A stretch of 64,000 bases of DNA from Oscillospiraceae bacterium (GCA_021199335.1 JAJQIG010000046.1:140553-204552), one strand, 5' to 3'; positions 8,796 through 17,599 are shown, numbered from the stretch's first letter. Notes: generated from the letters alone by a model not told the origin. A program made the numbers and translations.

Positions 8796-10301
8796 TTAGA
8801 CGGACTGAATAAATCTGCTAAATGCAGCCATTCCGTCTTCGGTGCGCTTAAATACACCTGCGTGTTCAAGAACCTGCGCAAAGACCTTTCCTATTTCATC
8901 CTTGATAATTTCGTCAACATTTTCTGCAGTAACGCTGCGCTCTGAAGCAAATTTTTCCGCCCAGTCAGCGTGCTTTTCAAGAACAGGGTTGTTACGTACA
9001 GCGTCAATTCCTTTGTTCACAAGTACATCGGCAAGAAGCTCCATTTCTCCTTTAAGACGTGCAGGAAGAACCGCAAGCCCCATAACCTCGATAAGACCAA
9101 TGTTTTCTTTCTTTATGTGGTGAAGCTCCGCATGAGGGTGAAAAACGCCGAGAGGATGCTCTTCGGTGGTAATGTTGTTGCGGAGAACAAGGTCAAGCTC
9201 ATAATTGTTATTGCGTTTCCTTGCAATCGGAGTGATGGTGTTGTGCGGAATGCCGCCTGTTTCTGCAAAAATAAAGGAATCCTTGTCGGTATAGCTCCTC
9301 CATGCTGTGAGAATTTTGTCCCCAAGCTCAACAAGCCGTTCATAATCGGAGCAGCTTAGCCTTATTACCGACATAGGCCATTTAACTCTACCTGCCTTAA
9401 CATCAGAAAATCCGCTGAAAGAGAAATATTCTTCAATGGGTGCTTTTTCCATAGCAAAGGTGTAATGTCCGCCTTGGAAATGCTCATGAGTGAGAATTGA
9501 ACCGCCAACTATGGGCAAATCCGCATTTGAACCCACGAAATAATGGGGGAACTGCTCAACAAAGTCAAACAGCTTTGCAAAAGCGGAACGGTCGATTTTC
9601 ATAGGTGTGTGACAACAGTTGAAAACAATGCAATGCTCGTTGTAATATACATATGGTGAGTATTGCAATGCCCAGCGGTCACCATTTATTTTCACAGGAA
9701 TGATGCGATGATTTTCCCTTGCAGGGTGATTAACTCGTCCCGCATAGCCAACATTTTCCTCGCAGAGCTGGCACTTCGGATAGGAGCTTTGCTTTGCGTT
9801 AAGTGCGGCTGCGATGGCCTTAGGGTCTTTTTCGGGTTTTGAAAGATTGATTGTGACATCGAGAGTGCCGTATTCCGTTTCGGAAGTCCATTTAACATCC
9901 TTTGCAATGCGGTAGCGGCGAATATAGTCAGTGTCGCAGCTGAATTTGTAGTAAAAATCAGTCGCAGCTTCGGGCGATTTTTCACGATAGATATGGCGAA
10001 ACCTTGCAATGACTTCGGACGGACGCGGAGTTAGACAGCCCATTATTTCCGTATCAAATAAATCACGATATACAATGCTGTCCTCAATAATTCCCTTTTC
10101 CACAGCATAGTCAAGAATGACCTTCAAAACGGGTTCAAGACTAACATCTGCAAAATTCTCCTCGGGGGGATTATATTCGTCCATTTTCAGCTTATGTATG
10201 ATAGAGTTTGCGGCAAAAATTCTGTCCTCCGCAGTGATAAGGTTATTTTCAAGACCGTAGCAAATAAGCTTGCGCACGGCAGTGTCGATTTCAGCAGCCA
10301 T
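8796..10301 (-). CDS. galT: UDP-glucose--hexose-1-phosphate uridylyltransferase (type 2)
   Basis: GalT exchanges UMP between UDP-glucose and galactose 1-phosphate in the Leloir pathway. At 501 residues it is the longer Firmicute type 2 form, not the 350-residue E. coli type. The region PIVGGSILTHEHFQGGHYTF contains the histidine cluster. The ATG at 10301 is chosen over a TTG at 10319 because GGAGG (10310-10314 on minus) is correctly placed for it. It has its own promoter and terminator. No galK or galE is visible in the window; the GH2 beta-galactosidase at 42 kb would supply galactose. Confidence 0.93.
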   Translation of the reverse strand: MAAEIDTAVRKLICYGLENNLITAEDRIFAANSIIHKLKMDEYNPPEENFADVSLEPVLKVILDYAVEKGIIEDSIVYRDLFDTEIMGCLTPRPSEVIARFRHIYREKSPEAATDFYYKFSCDTDYIRRYRIAKDVKWTSETEYGTLDVTINLSKPEKDPKAIAAALNAKQSSYPKCQLCEENVGYAGRVNHPARENHRIIPVKINGDRWALQYSPYVYYNEHCIVFNCCHTPMKIDRSAFAKLFDFVEQFPHYFVGSNADLPIVGGSILTHEHFQGGHYTFAMEKAPIEEYFSFSGFSDVKAGRVKWPMSVIRLSCSDYERLVELGDKILTAWRSYTDKDSFIFAETGGIPHNTITPIARKRNNNYELDLVLRNNITTEEHPLGVFHPHAELHHIKKENIGLIEVMGLAVLPARLKGEMELLADVLVNKGIDAVRNNPVLEKHADWAEKFASERSVTAENVDEIIKDEIGKVFAQVLEHAGVFKRTEDGMAAFSRFIQSV

Positions 10302-10333
10302 AGTGTCAACCTCCAACAAATTATTACAAGAAT

Positions 10334-10362
10334 ATTATACCATAATCCCGCCTAAATTGCAA
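10334..10362 (-). promoter_or_regulatory. galT promoter (extended -10)
   Basis: On the minus strand, TTGCAA (10357-10362) and TATAAT (10334-10339) are 17 bases apart. ATGG directly precedes the -10 box, giving an extended TGnTATAAT element. Confidence 0.8.
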
Positions 10363-10392
10363 CAGGGGTATAAATTTAAGTTTTATTAATAA

Positions 10393-10433
10393 AAATCAGA
10401 ATCCGAAAAGAAGCAAAACCTCTTTTCGGATTC
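10393..10433 (-). terminator. Terminator after cellobiose phosphorylase
   Basis: A perfect 13-bp inverted repeat has arms at 10399-10411 and 10421-10433 and a 9-base loop. On the minus strand it is followed by TGATTTTT. It lies 43 bases beyond the stop of the GH94 gene and separates it from galT. Confidence 0.75.
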
Positions 10434-10475
10434 CTTTTAGAAAGATGTTGTCATATGATAGAAACAATCAATGTT

Positions 10476-12950
10476 TTATCCCATTACAACTGCAACCTCA
10501 TGAGTTCCGGAGGTAAATACGGGAAGAATGTTGCCGTTGATAGCCTTTCCGTCAACCGTTACAGATTTAACACCCTTTGAAATGTGATTCGGGTTCTCAA
10601 TCGTTACGTTGTATACAGCACCTCTGAATGTACGTGAAACCTCATAGCCATCCCAGTCCTTAGGAATGGATGGGTCGATTTTTAAGCCGTCATAGTCGGG
10701 TATAATTCCGAGAATGTATTGCGAAATTGCAACAAAATTCCATGCTGCAGTACCTGTGAGCCAGCTGTTCTTTGCTTCACCGAAACGCTTAGCGTCTTTT
10801 CCTGCAACCATCTGGGCGTAAACATAAGGCTCAGTTCTGTGAAGCTGTTCATCCTCCTGGTATGCGGGAGCAATTCTTGTGTAGTAATCAAACGCCCTGT
10901 CACCCATTCCCGCATGAGCGGCAGCACACATAATCCATGCATTGTTGTGGCAGAAAATGCCTGCATTTTCTTTATAGCCACCCGGATAAGTCGAAATTTC
11001 ACCGTATTCTACAACGTATTTTGTAAATGCGGGATTGTTAAGAACAAGACCATGCTTTGTGCCAAGGTACTTGTCAATGCTATCCATAGTTTTTTCGGTA
11101 AATTCCTTTCCGCCTATATCGGACATTACGCAGAATCCTTGCGGTTCAATGAAGATTTTGCCCTCTTCATTCTCCTTTGAGCCAACCTTTTTGCCGTAAG
11201 CATCATATGCTCTGATGAACCAGTCACCGTCCCAACCGAAGTCAATAATAGCCTGTTTCATCTTTTCTATCTCAGCCTTAGCCTTGTCTGCTTCTTCTGT
11301 TTGACCTTTAATGCGGCAGAGCTTCTCATACTCAGGTCCGATATATGTAAACATACCTGCAATCATAACCGATTCGGCAGTTTCCTCGTTAAGCGGTGCG
11401 CCCGTTTCGGGGTTAACCTCCTTGGCAATGTTGGAAGCGGTGTTCTGGAAGCTTTCACCGGGAACTCTTGAGAAACAGTTCAGATTGAGGCAGTCGTTCC
11501 AGTCGGCTCTTCCGATAAGGGGAAGTCCGTGGGGACCCTTGTTGTTAACAACATGGTAGAATGACCTCTTAAGATGATCAAGGAGCGGCTGAGCAAGCTT
11601 TTCATCATTCTTGTAAGGAACCATTTCGTCAAGGATTCCCGTATCGCCTGTTTCCTTGATATAAGCCGCAGTGGAAAGAATCATCCAAAGCGGATCATCG
11701 TTAAAGTTTGTGCCGGCAGCATCGTTGCCCTTTTTGGTGAGCGGCTGATACTGGTGATAGTTTCCGCCGTCCTCAAGCTGAGTAGCGGCAATGTCAAGAA
11801 TTCTTTCTCTTGCACGTTCGGGAATTTGGTGAACAAAACCGAGAAGATCCTGGTTGGAATCACGGAATCCCATACCTCTGCCGATACCGCTCTCAAAGTA
11901 TGATGCGGAACGTGAAAGGTTAAATGTAACCATACACTGGTACTGATTCCAAATGTTAACCTGCCTGTTGAGCTTTTCATCCTTGGATTTAACGTTGTAC
12001 TTAGCAAGAAGCGCATCCCATGTTTCTTTAAGCTCGTCAAGAGCGGCATCAACCTTTTCGGCAGTGCTGAATTTGTCCATCATAGCATAAGCCCCGGACT
12101 TGTTCATTGTACCGTCGGCGTTAAATTTTTCTGGATAAGGATTTTCAACATATCCGAGTATGAAAACAAGAGTCTTGGTTTCACCCGCTGCAAGAGTGAT
12201 TTCCTTATAATGAGATGCGACAGGAGACCAACCGTCTGCAATAGAGTTGCATGGCTTGCCGTCCATAACAGTCTGAGGATTGTGGAAATCATTGTAAATA
12301 CTGCCCATAAAGGTTTCACGGTCGGTGTCGAATCCGTCAACAGTGTCATTTACAGCGTAGAAAGCAAAGTGATTTCTTCTTTCCTTGTATTCTGTTTTGT
12401 GGTAGATAACAGCGCCGTCCCTCTCGAGTTCAACCTCACCTGTGTTAAAGTTACGCTGGAAGTTGGTGCTGTCGTCATTTGCATCCCAAAGACACCATTC
12501 AATAAATGAGAAAAGCTTAAATGTCTTTGAAGAGCCGCTTTCGTTTTTAAGTACAAGCTTCTGAACTTCGCCGGTAAAATTTTGGGGAACGAAGAAAGTA
12601 ACCTCAGCCGAAAGACCGTTCTTTTTGCCTGAGATTTTTGTGTAGCCCATGCCGTGGCGGCACTCATATGAGTCAAGATCGGTTTTTACCGGCGACCAAC
12701 CGGGATTCCATACCGTTCCGTTGTCATTGATGTAGAAATAACGTCCGCCTGCATCTGCGGGAACGTTGTTGTAGCGATAACGGGTAATCCTGGCAAGGCG
12801 GGCATCCTTATAGAAATCATATCCGCCGGCAGTGTTGGAAATCAGACCGAAGAAGTCCTGAGTTCCGAGATAATTGATCCATGGGTAAGGGGTTTTGGGG
12901 GAGTTAATGACATATTCCTTGTTTGCATCGTCATAAAAACCGTACTTCAT
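10476..12950 (-). CDS. cbpA: Cellobiose phosphorylase (GH94)
   Basis: This cytoplasmic enzyme splits cellobiose with phosphate into glucose and glucose 1-phosphate, saving ATP. The 824 residues agree closely, as far as I can recall, with the Clostridium thermocellum enzyme, beginning [15 protein letters not shown]. The [17 protein letters not shown] block and [15 protein letters not shown] are present; by family knowledge, D486 in DWND is the catalytic acid. There is no signal peptide. The minus-strand ATG at 12950 follows a GTGAGGTTATATGA site. The promoter contains a LacI-type palindrome (13064-13079), so the gene is probably repressed without inducer. Other GH94 specificities, such as cellodextrin, are less likely. 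Confidence 0.95.
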   Translation of the reverse strand: MKYGFYDDANKEYVINSPKTPYPWINYLGTQDFFGLISNTAGGYDFYKDARLARITRYRYNNVPADAGGRYFYINDNGTVWNPGWSPVKTDLDSYECRHGMGYTKISGKKNGLSAEVTFFVPQNFTGEVQKLVLKNESGSSKTFKLFSFIEWCLWDANDDSTNFQRNFNTGEVELERDGAVIYHKTEYKERRNHFAFYAVNDTVDGFDTDRETFMGSIYNDFHNPQTVMDGKPCNSIADGWSPVASHYKEITLAAGETKTLVFILGYVENPYPEKFNADGTMNKSGAYAMMDKFSTAEKVDAALDELKETWDALLAKYNVKSKDEKLNRQVNIWNQYQCMVTFNLSRSASYFESGIGRGMGFRDSNQDLLGFVHQIPERARERILDIAATQLEDGGNYHQYQPLTKKGNDAAGTNFNDDPLWMILSTAAYIKETGDTGILDEMVPYKNDEKLAQPLLDHLKRSFYHVVNNKGPHGLPLIGRADWNDCLNLNCFSRVPGESFQNTASNIAKEVNPETGAPLNEETAESVMIAGMFTYIGPEYEKLCRIKGQTEEADKAKAEIEKMKQAIIDFGWDGDWFIRAYDAYGKKVGSKENEEGKIFIEPQGFCVMSDIGGKEFTEKTMDSIDKYLGTKHGLVLNNPAFTKYVVEYGEISTYPGGYKENAGIFCHNNAWIMCAAAHAGMGDRAFDYYTRIAPAYQEDEQLHRTEPYVYAQMVAGKDAKRFGEAKNSWLTGTAAWNFVAISQYILGIIPDYDGLKIDPSIPKDWDGYEVSRTFRGAVYNVTIENPNHISKGVKSVTVDGKAINGNILPVFTSGTHEVAVVMG

Positions 12951-13054
12951 TCATATAACCTCACTTATTATAATTATGCTTAACGCACTGCATACTATTA
13001 ATAATGTAATAATGCTTGATACACTATAAATAATGCGTAGTACATCATCACCTA

Positions 13055-13083
13055 ATTGTAACATATTAAACGTTTAATAGCAA
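13055..13083 (-). promoter_or_regulatory. Cellobiose phosphorylase promoter with embedded operator
   Basis: On the minus strand, TTGCTA (13078-13083) and TACAAT (13055-13060) are 17 bases apart. The spacer is almost entirely filled by a 16-bp perfect palindrome. The predicted start lies about 100 bases upstream of the coding region. Confidence 0.7.
13064..13079. promoter_or_regulatory. LacI-family operator palindrome in the cbpA promoter
   Basis: TATTAAACGTTTAATA is a perfect 16-bp palindrome centred on CG, the usual symmetry of LacI/GalR operators. It overlaps the -35 box and the spacer, a position where a bound repressor would block RNA polymerase. The 8-base core AAACGTTT recurs at 37466-37473 and 37706-37713 beside the LacI gene of this window. 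Confidence 0.65.
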
Positions 13084-13205
13084 GTAATTTTAAAAATTAA
13101 AACATAAAAAAAAACATTATATTTCTGTGCAAATTAATGAAAACGGCTTTGTGAAAGAGCGGAAAACGAGTTATTGTTCCTGCAAATATTTTTTGAAAAT
13201 ACCCC

Positions 13206-13234
13206 TTGCAATTTTCTTTCAAATATGGTATAAT
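13206..13234 (+). promoter_or_regulatory. Promoter of the SRP RNA
   Basis: TTGCAA at 13206-13211 and TATAAT at 13229-13234 are 17 bases apart, with ATATGG before the -10 box (extended -10). The SRP RNA begins about 45-50 bases further on. Confidence 0.8.
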
Positions 13235-13276
13235 GTGAAAGCGAGTTGAGGGCTTTTATCGAATAATATGGATTTT

Positions 13277-13403
13277 GTCCGATATATAGGTGTGCGGGCC
13301 CTGTGCAACAGAACGCTGTGAACCATGTCAGGCGGGGAACCGAGCAGCATTAAGCGGATCGCTCTGTGTGCCGCAGCAAGCCTGCACACCTATGTACCGG
13401 ATT
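13277..13403 (+). ncRNA. ffs: Small signal recognition particle RNA (4.5S type)
   Basis: The SRP RNA scaffolds Ffh and FtsY for co-translational membrane targeting. The apical domain is recognisable in GAACCATGTCAGGCGGGGAA, followed by CGAGCAGCATTAAG, which matches the SRP Alu-less consensus of GGAA and AGCA internal loops. The long terminal stem pairs about 13277-13300 with 13380-13403 (GGTGTGCGGG with CCTGCACACC). The mature ends are estimates. T-runs directly after the stem (TTTTTTATTT) probably let it act as its own terminator. Its position ahead of dnaX-ybaB-recR matches the scr-dnaX-yaaK-recR order of Bacillus subtilis. Confidence 0.9.
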
Positions 13404-13422
13404 TTTTATTTATGGTGATGTG

Positions 13423-14328
13423 ATGATGTTGTACTTCATGAAACGATTTGCGGAGCTTGTAAGAGCAATTTTGCCGCTTCAGATTTTCTATATCTTCGTG
13501 TGCTGCATTGTCTGCGTGTATTTTGAAACGGATGTGAATACTACAGCCGCGCTTATACTTGGCGGCTCGGTTATATTTTATCTTTCGGCGGGGGCAGGGG
13601 CTTTCGGCGACTGTAGGGAACTGCGCAGAAGAACTGCTGATGCAAAAATTATCGGCGATTGCTTCAGCGGGTTTTCAAAAAAATCAAGACTTTTTTCCTC
13701 GGGTTTTTCTTCGTTTAAAAAAAATATGCTCGATGATGCGCTTGAGGATTTCAAGAAAATTGAGGATATGGATATTTCCGAAAGGGAACGTGCTGTCCTC
13801 TGCTTTTATATAGGCAGCTGTTACCGATATATGGGATACCCGACTAATGCGGCGAATTATTATTCAAAGTCTATCGATAATAATATCGACTCCGACTATG
13901 TGTATATCCTTGCCGCAAGGTGCTGTGTTTCAAATGGTTCCTATGCAAAGGCTATGGAGATTTATAACCTACTGCTTGGAAAAGATGAATATTTTGAGTA
14001 TGTTTATACCGATATGGGAATGTGCGCCCTTAAAAGTGAAAACCCCGATAAGGCGCTCGAATATTTCAAGCTTTCTATTGCCGAGGGGAAGAATTATTCC
14101 TTCGCTTTGGGTGGCTGTTCCCTTGCGTATCTTATGAAAAAGGATATTGATAAAAGCAAGGAGTTCTTTTCAAAGGCGCTCATCAATAATATTAACGATG
14201 TTGATGGCTTCCGTCAGTATTATTGCTCCGTGGCTGAGGCTAACGGCTGCCTTGGTCTTATTGATGAGAATATTAGGAAGAAAGCTGCCGAATCCGAACC
14301 CCGTGAGTATGCAAACAGCGGACTTTAA
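13423..14328 (+). CDS. TPR-repeat membrane protein
   Basis: This 301-residue protein has two N-terminal membrane helices (about residues 12-35 and 40-62) followed by a cytoplasmic array of tetratricopeptide repeats. Repeat-like units include AVLCFYIGSCYRYMGYPTNA, YVYILAARCCVSNGSYAKAM and YVYTDMGMCALKSENPDKAL. The TPR part probably mediates protein contacts; no partner can be named. An open frame extends back to 13366, but that start lies inside the SRP RNA, so the ATG at 13423 after GGTGATG is preferred. It sits between SRP RNA and dnaX, where Bacillus has nothing comparable, and dnaX follows 28 bases later. Confidence 0.75.
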   Translation: MMLYFMKRFAELVRAILPLQIFYIFVCCIVCVYFETDVNTTAALILGGSVIFYLSAGAGAFGDCRELRRRTADAKIIGDCFSGFSKKSRLFSSGFSSFKKNMLDDALEDFKKIEDMDISERERAVLCFYIGSCYRYMGYPTNAANYYSKSIDNNIDSDYVYILAARCCVSNGSYAKAMEIYNLLLGKDEYFEYVYTDMGMCALKSENPDKALEYFKLSIAEGKNYSFALGGCSLAYLMKKDIDKSKEFFSKALINNINDVDGFRQYYCSVAEANGCLGLIDENIRKKAAESEPREYANSGL

Positions 14329-14356
14329 CCCGATTTTGTTAAGGAAGTGAGTTGCT

Positions 14357-15994
14357 TTGTACAAAGCCTTATACAGAAAATATCGTCCTCTCAGCTTTGA
14401 TGATGTCGTGTCGCAGCCGCAGGTTACGCAGACCCTCAGGAATCAGCTTGTAAGTGGGAAAACTGCCCATGCTTACCTTTTTACGGGTTCAAGGGGAACG
14501 GGAAAAACCACCTGCGCAAGAATTCTTGCAAAGGCAATGAACTGCCTTAACCCCAAGGACGGGAACCCTTGCCTTGAATGCGAAATCTGCCGTGATGCCG
14601 ATTTGGGCGCACTGAGCGACATTATAGAAATTGACGCAGCCTCCAATAGCAGCGTTGACGATATAAGGGATCTTAGGGAGGGTACGGTTTATACCCCTGA
14701 ACGATGTAAATATAAGGTGTATATCATTGACGAGGTTCATATGCTCTCTTCGTCAGCGTTCAATGCCCTGCTTAAAATAATGGAAGAACCCCCTTCGCAC
14801 GTTAAATTTATCCTCGCAACAACTGAGGTGCATAAGGTTCTCCCAACGATTCTCTCAAGATGCCAGCGCTTTGATTTCAGAAGAATACTTTCGGATGATA
14901 TAAAGAAGCGGCTTATGTATGTAGCGGCGAATGAGGGCATTTCCCTTAATGAGGATGCTGCAGAGCTTATCGCAAAAACAGCTGACGGCGGTATGCGTGA
15001 TGCGCTTTCACTGCTCGACCAATGCATAGCCTTTTCGGATAATGTTACCGCCGAGGTTGTGGCAAACGCCGCAGGGATTGCAGGTGGGGATTACATCTTT
15101 TCTCTTGTTTCTGCAATAATTAAGCACGATGCCGCAGGGGCAATAATGATTATAAGACAGCTCTATGAGCTTTCAAAGGATATGCAAAAGCTTTGCGATG
15201 AACTTATCTCCTGCTTCCGTGATATAATGATTGCCAAAACCGTTCCCGATAATACCGATGCTCTTGCGTGTATGCCCTCAGAAATAGAGCGTATAAAAGG
15301 ATTTGCGGATGAACTTACTATGGAGGAGATTTTCTCAAAGCTCGATGCCTTGCAAAATGCAAATGAGAGAGTCGCAAGGGTTTCGGCAAAGCGTGTTGAG
15401 ATAGAAATGTGCATGATTAGACTCTGCCGTGCGGGAGAAAAACAACATAACGATTCGGTACTTGACAATTCTGAAATTTATGCTAAAATTGATATGTTAG
15501 AGAAGAAGCTGTCTGACGTAACGGTTCGTCCGTTACAAGGCTATACCGCCCCGCCAAGCCACTATGCGCAGCCACCCTGCGATTATAACGGGACAAGCCG
15601 CCCTGCTCAAACTGCACGGACAGCGGTGCAAACAGAAGAACGTCCCGTTGAATTTAAGGATCTCAACCCCGCCGATTTTAAGCCCGTCCGGCAATGGGCT
15701 GAAATTCTTGAGGAATTTACAAAAATTTGTCCATCGGGTTCAGGCGCCCTGGTTGGGTCGTATGCTCTTGAAAATCGAGGCTATATGCTCGTCTTTTCGG
15801 AAAATTCATTCTTTATGAACGTTCTCCGAAATAAGGATAATGCGGCTAAGCTGATGGAAGCGGCGATGAAGGTTACGGGCAGAGCTTACAGTATAAGAGC
15901 AAGGTGTACCGCCAAAAAGGATAACGAGGAAAGTCCTGTTGAATCGCTTCTCAAAAAAGCGCAGACAGGCGGAATTCCAACGGAGTCCGATTGA
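14357..15994 (+). CDS. dnaX: DNA polymerase III subunit gamma/tau
   Basis: DnaX is the ATPase of the clamp loader and tethers the replicative polymerase. The Walker A loop GSRGTGKTT is at about residues 44-52, zinc-binding cysteines lie in CLNPKDGNPCLECEIC, and Walker B is IIDEVHML, followed by the sensor region LATTEVHKVLPTILSRCQRF. At 545 residues it has the AAA+ core and collar plus a shorter C-terminal tau region. The start is a TTG at 14357 preceded by AAGGAAGTGAG. I see no slippery sequence for a separate gamma form. ybaB and recR follow in the conserved order. Confidence 0.95.
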   Translation: MYKALYRKYRPLSFDDVVSQPQVTQTLRNQLVSGKTAHAYLFTGSRGTGKTTCARILAKAMNCLNPKDGNPCLECEICRDADLGALSDIIEIDAASNSSVDDIRDLREGTVYTPERCKYKVYIIDEVHMLSSSAFNALLKIMEEPPSHVKFILATTEVHKVLPTILSRCQRFDFRRILSDDIKKRLMYVAANEGISLNEDAAELIAKTADGGMRDALSLLDQCIAFSDNVTAEVVANAAGIAGGDYIFSLVSAIIKHDAAGAIMIIRQLYELSKDMQKLCDELISCFRDIMIAKTVPDNTDALACMPSEIERIKGFADELTMEEIFSKLDALQNANERVARVSAKRVEIEMCMIRLCRAGEKQHNDSVLDNSEIYAKIDMLEKKLSDVTVRPLQGYTAPPSHYAQPPCDYNGTSRPAQTARTAVQTEERPVEFKDLNPADFKPVRQWAEILEEFTKICPSGSGALVGSYALENRGYMLVFSENSFFMNVLRNKDNAAKLMEAAMKVTGRAYSIRARCTAKKDNEESPVESLLKKAQTGGIPTESD

Positions 15995-16051
15995 CGGAGT
16001 CATGCAGCTTAGAATATGAATATAATTAATTTTTAAAGGAGAATAAGTCAA

Positions 16052-16399
16052 ATGAAGGCAAGATTACCACAGGGAATGGGCGGCGGTGCCCAGAGTATGA
16101 ACGGAATGATTAAGCAGGCTCAGAAAATGCAGGCTCAGATTACCTCTTTGCAGGAAGACATTGAGGGCAGAGAGTTTACCGCAACATCGGGCGGCGGAGC
16201 CGTTGAGGTTATTATGTCGGGTAAAAAGGAGATTAAGAGCCTTACGATTAAACCCGAGGTGGTGGATAAGGACGATGTTGAAATGCTGCAGGATCTTATA
16301 ATAAGTGCGTTTAATGATGCCGTTCATCAGATTGAAAACACCTCCGAAACGGAGATGGGAGCAATCACGGGCGGAGTTTCTTTCCCCGGCTTATTCTGA
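16052..16399 (+). CDS. ybaB: YbaB/EbfC family nucleoid-associated protein
   Basis: This small DNA-binding protein of 115 residues forms tweezer-shaped dimers on the nucleoid. The family pattern is clear: a Gly/Met-rich N-terminus, the helix MIKQAQKMQAQITSLQEDIE, the strand block FTATSGGGAVEVIMSGKKEI, and a C-terminal helix with DLIISAFNDAVHQIE. The ATG at 16052 follows AAAGGAGAATAAG. It lies between dnaX and recR, the near-universal order, and probably shares their transcript. Confidence 0.94.
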   Translation: MKARLPQGMGGGAQSMNGMIKQAQKMQAQITSLQEDIEGREFTATSGGGAVEVIMSGKKEIKSLTIKPEVVDKDDVEMLQDLIISAFNDAVHQIENTSETEMGAITGGVSFPGLF

Positions 16400-16414
16400 G
16401 AACGGGTATAAGCA

Positions 16415-16441
16415 GCCGATTAAGGACAAGACTTAATCGGC
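16415..16441 (+). terminator. Hairpin between ybaB and recR (weak terminator or attenuator)
   Basis: A perfect 10-bp inverted repeat has arms at 16415-16424 and 16432-16441 and a 7-base loop. It is followed by TCTTAAATTTATTTT. The T-tract is interrupted, so partial read-through into recR is expected. Confidence 0.5.
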
Positions 16442-16471
16442 TCTTAAATTTATTTTAAAAAAGGTGATTTT

Positions 16472-17071
16472 ATGGCTAATACAGCCCTCCCTCTGATGAT
16501 TTTGGCGGAACAGTTTGCAAAGCTCCCCGGAATAGGTATGAAATCGGCTCAGCGGCTTGCCTATCACGTTATGACTATGAGCGATGAGGAGGCTAAGGAC
16601 TTTGCGGATGCGATAATTAATGCACACAATAAGGTTAAGTGCTGTAAAGTGTGCGAGAATTTTACGGAAAATGAGCTTTGCCCTATCTGTAATGATGATA
16701 CGAGGGATCACAGTACAATTTGCGTGGTGGAAGCACCAAAGGACATTGCCGCTTTCGAAAATACGAATGAGTATCACGGTGTCTATCATGTTCTTCACGG
16801 CTTGCTTTCACCTATGGACGGAATAACGCCCGATAAAATACGTATCAAGCAGCTGCTTACAAGAGTAGGGCAGGGTGAGGCGAGCGAAGTAATAATGGCA
16901 ACGAACCCAACTGTTGAGGGTGAAGCAACGGCAATGTATATCTCCAAGCTTCTTAAACCGCTCGGAGTTAAGGTCACACGCCTAGCGTTTGGATTGCCCG
17001 TTGGCGCAATGCTTGAATATGCCGATAAGGTTACGCTATATAAAGCTTTGGAAAATAGAAATGAAATGTAA
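16472..17071 (+). CDS. recR: Recombination protein RecR
   Basis: RecR works with RecO and RecF to load RecA at gaps. The 199-residue length is standard. An N-terminal helix-hairpin-helix lies in FAKLPGIGMKSAQRLAYHV, the four-cysteine zinc finger is CKVCENFTENELCPIC (about residues 55-70), and the Toprim acidic segment is TICVVEAPKDIAAFE. The C-terminal Walker-B-like segment includes ATNPTVEGEATAMYI. An AAAAAAGGTGATTTT site precedes the ATG. Confidence 0.95.
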   Translation: MANTALPLMILAEQFAKLPGIGMKSAQRLAYHVMTMSDEEAKDFADAIINAHNKVKCCKVCENFTENELCPICNDDTRDHSTICVVEAPKDIAAFENTNEYHGVYHVLHGLLSPMDGITPDKIRIKQLLTRVGQGEASEVIMATNPTVEGEATAMYISKLLKPLGVKVTRLAFGLPVGAMLEYADKVTLYKALENRNEM

Positions 17072-17137
17072 TTTTGTATAAAATGCATATGTTTGATAAT
17101 TTTATTTATGCAAATCTCCAAAAAAGAGTGAAAAGAC

Positions 17138-17166
17138 TTGTAAAATTCAGTTGATTGTGATATTAT
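17138..17166 (+). promoter_or_regulatory. Promoter of the tRNA-Gln pair
   Basis: TTGTAA at 17138-17143 and TATTAT at 17161-17166 are 17 bases apart. They lie about 40 bases upstream of the first tRNA gene. Confidence 0.6.
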
Positions 17167-17208
17167 ATATTAGTCGTTCAGCGGTGAGCTTGCCTAAATC
17201 CGATAAAT

Positions 17209-17284
17209 TGGGATATAGCCAAGCGGCAAGGCAACGGACTTTGACTCCGTCATTTCGATGGTTCGAATCCATCTATCCCAACCA
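17209..17284 (+). tRNA. tRNA-Gln (anticodon TTG)
   Basis: The acceptor arms TGGGATA (17209-17215) and TATCCCA (17274-17280) pair fully. The anticodon stem ACGGA/TCCGT encloses the loop CTTTGAC with anticodon TTG, and the T-arm contains GGTTCGAATCC. The discriminator base is A17281 and CCA is encoded at 17282-17284. Confidence 0.95.
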
Positions 17285-17332
17285 TCAAAAAGACAGTTGC
17301 CGTCCATATTCATCGTGTCGGCGGCTGTATAC

Positions 17333-17408
17333 TGGGGTGTAGCCAAGCGGTAAGGCACCTGACTCTGACTCAGGCATTTCCGGGGTTCAAATCCCTGCAC
17401 CCCAACCA
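17333..17408 (+). tRNA. tRNA-Gln (anticodon CTG)
   Basis: The acceptor arms TGGGGTG (17333-17339) and CACCCCA (17398-17404) pair fully. The anticodon stem CCTGA/TCAGG encloses the loop CTCTGAC with anticodon CTG, and the T-arm contains GGTTCAAATCC. CCA is encoded at 17406-17408. It lies 48 bases after the TTG isoacceptor and presumably shares its transcript. Confidence 0.95.
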
Positions 17409-17430
17409 GCGGGCAATAATCCGCAGCGAG

Positions 17431-17468
17431 AATAGACTTCTGTAGAAATACGGAAGTCTATTTTTATT
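17431..17468 (+). terminator. Terminator after the tRNA-Gln genes
   Basis: A perfect 10-bp inverted repeat has arms at 17431-17440 and 17453-17462 and a 12-base loop, followed by TTTATTG. Confidence 0.8.
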
Positions 17469-17550
17469 GTTTGAAAGTAATGATTTAACCAAGGCTTGTT
17501 TGTTTGCCGAAATACTTCCATGAACATCTGCCTCAAAGCCATATATGTTT

Positions 17551-17599
17551 AAAATAAATAGTCGCTGACAGCATAATTGCATCAGCGACTATTTATTTT
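17551..17599. terminator. 18-bp inverted repeat, bidirectional terminator candidate
   Basis: A perfect 18-bp inverted repeat has arms at 17551-17568 and 17582-17599 with a 13-base loop. The outer part of each arm is A/T-rich, so a T-rich 3' end is available on both strands. It lies between the plus-strand tRNAs and the stop of the minus-strand nitrilase gene and is most likely that gene's terminator. Confidence 0.55.

Noticed and set aside
13228..13250. A CcpA cre-like site near the SRP RNA promoter
   Set aside because: TGAAAGCG resembles a half site, but the second half does not match; a constitutive RNA gene is an unlikely target.
14357..15994. A programmed frameshift giving a separate gamma form of DnaX
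   Set aside because: No A-rich slippery heptamer with a downstream stem was seen.
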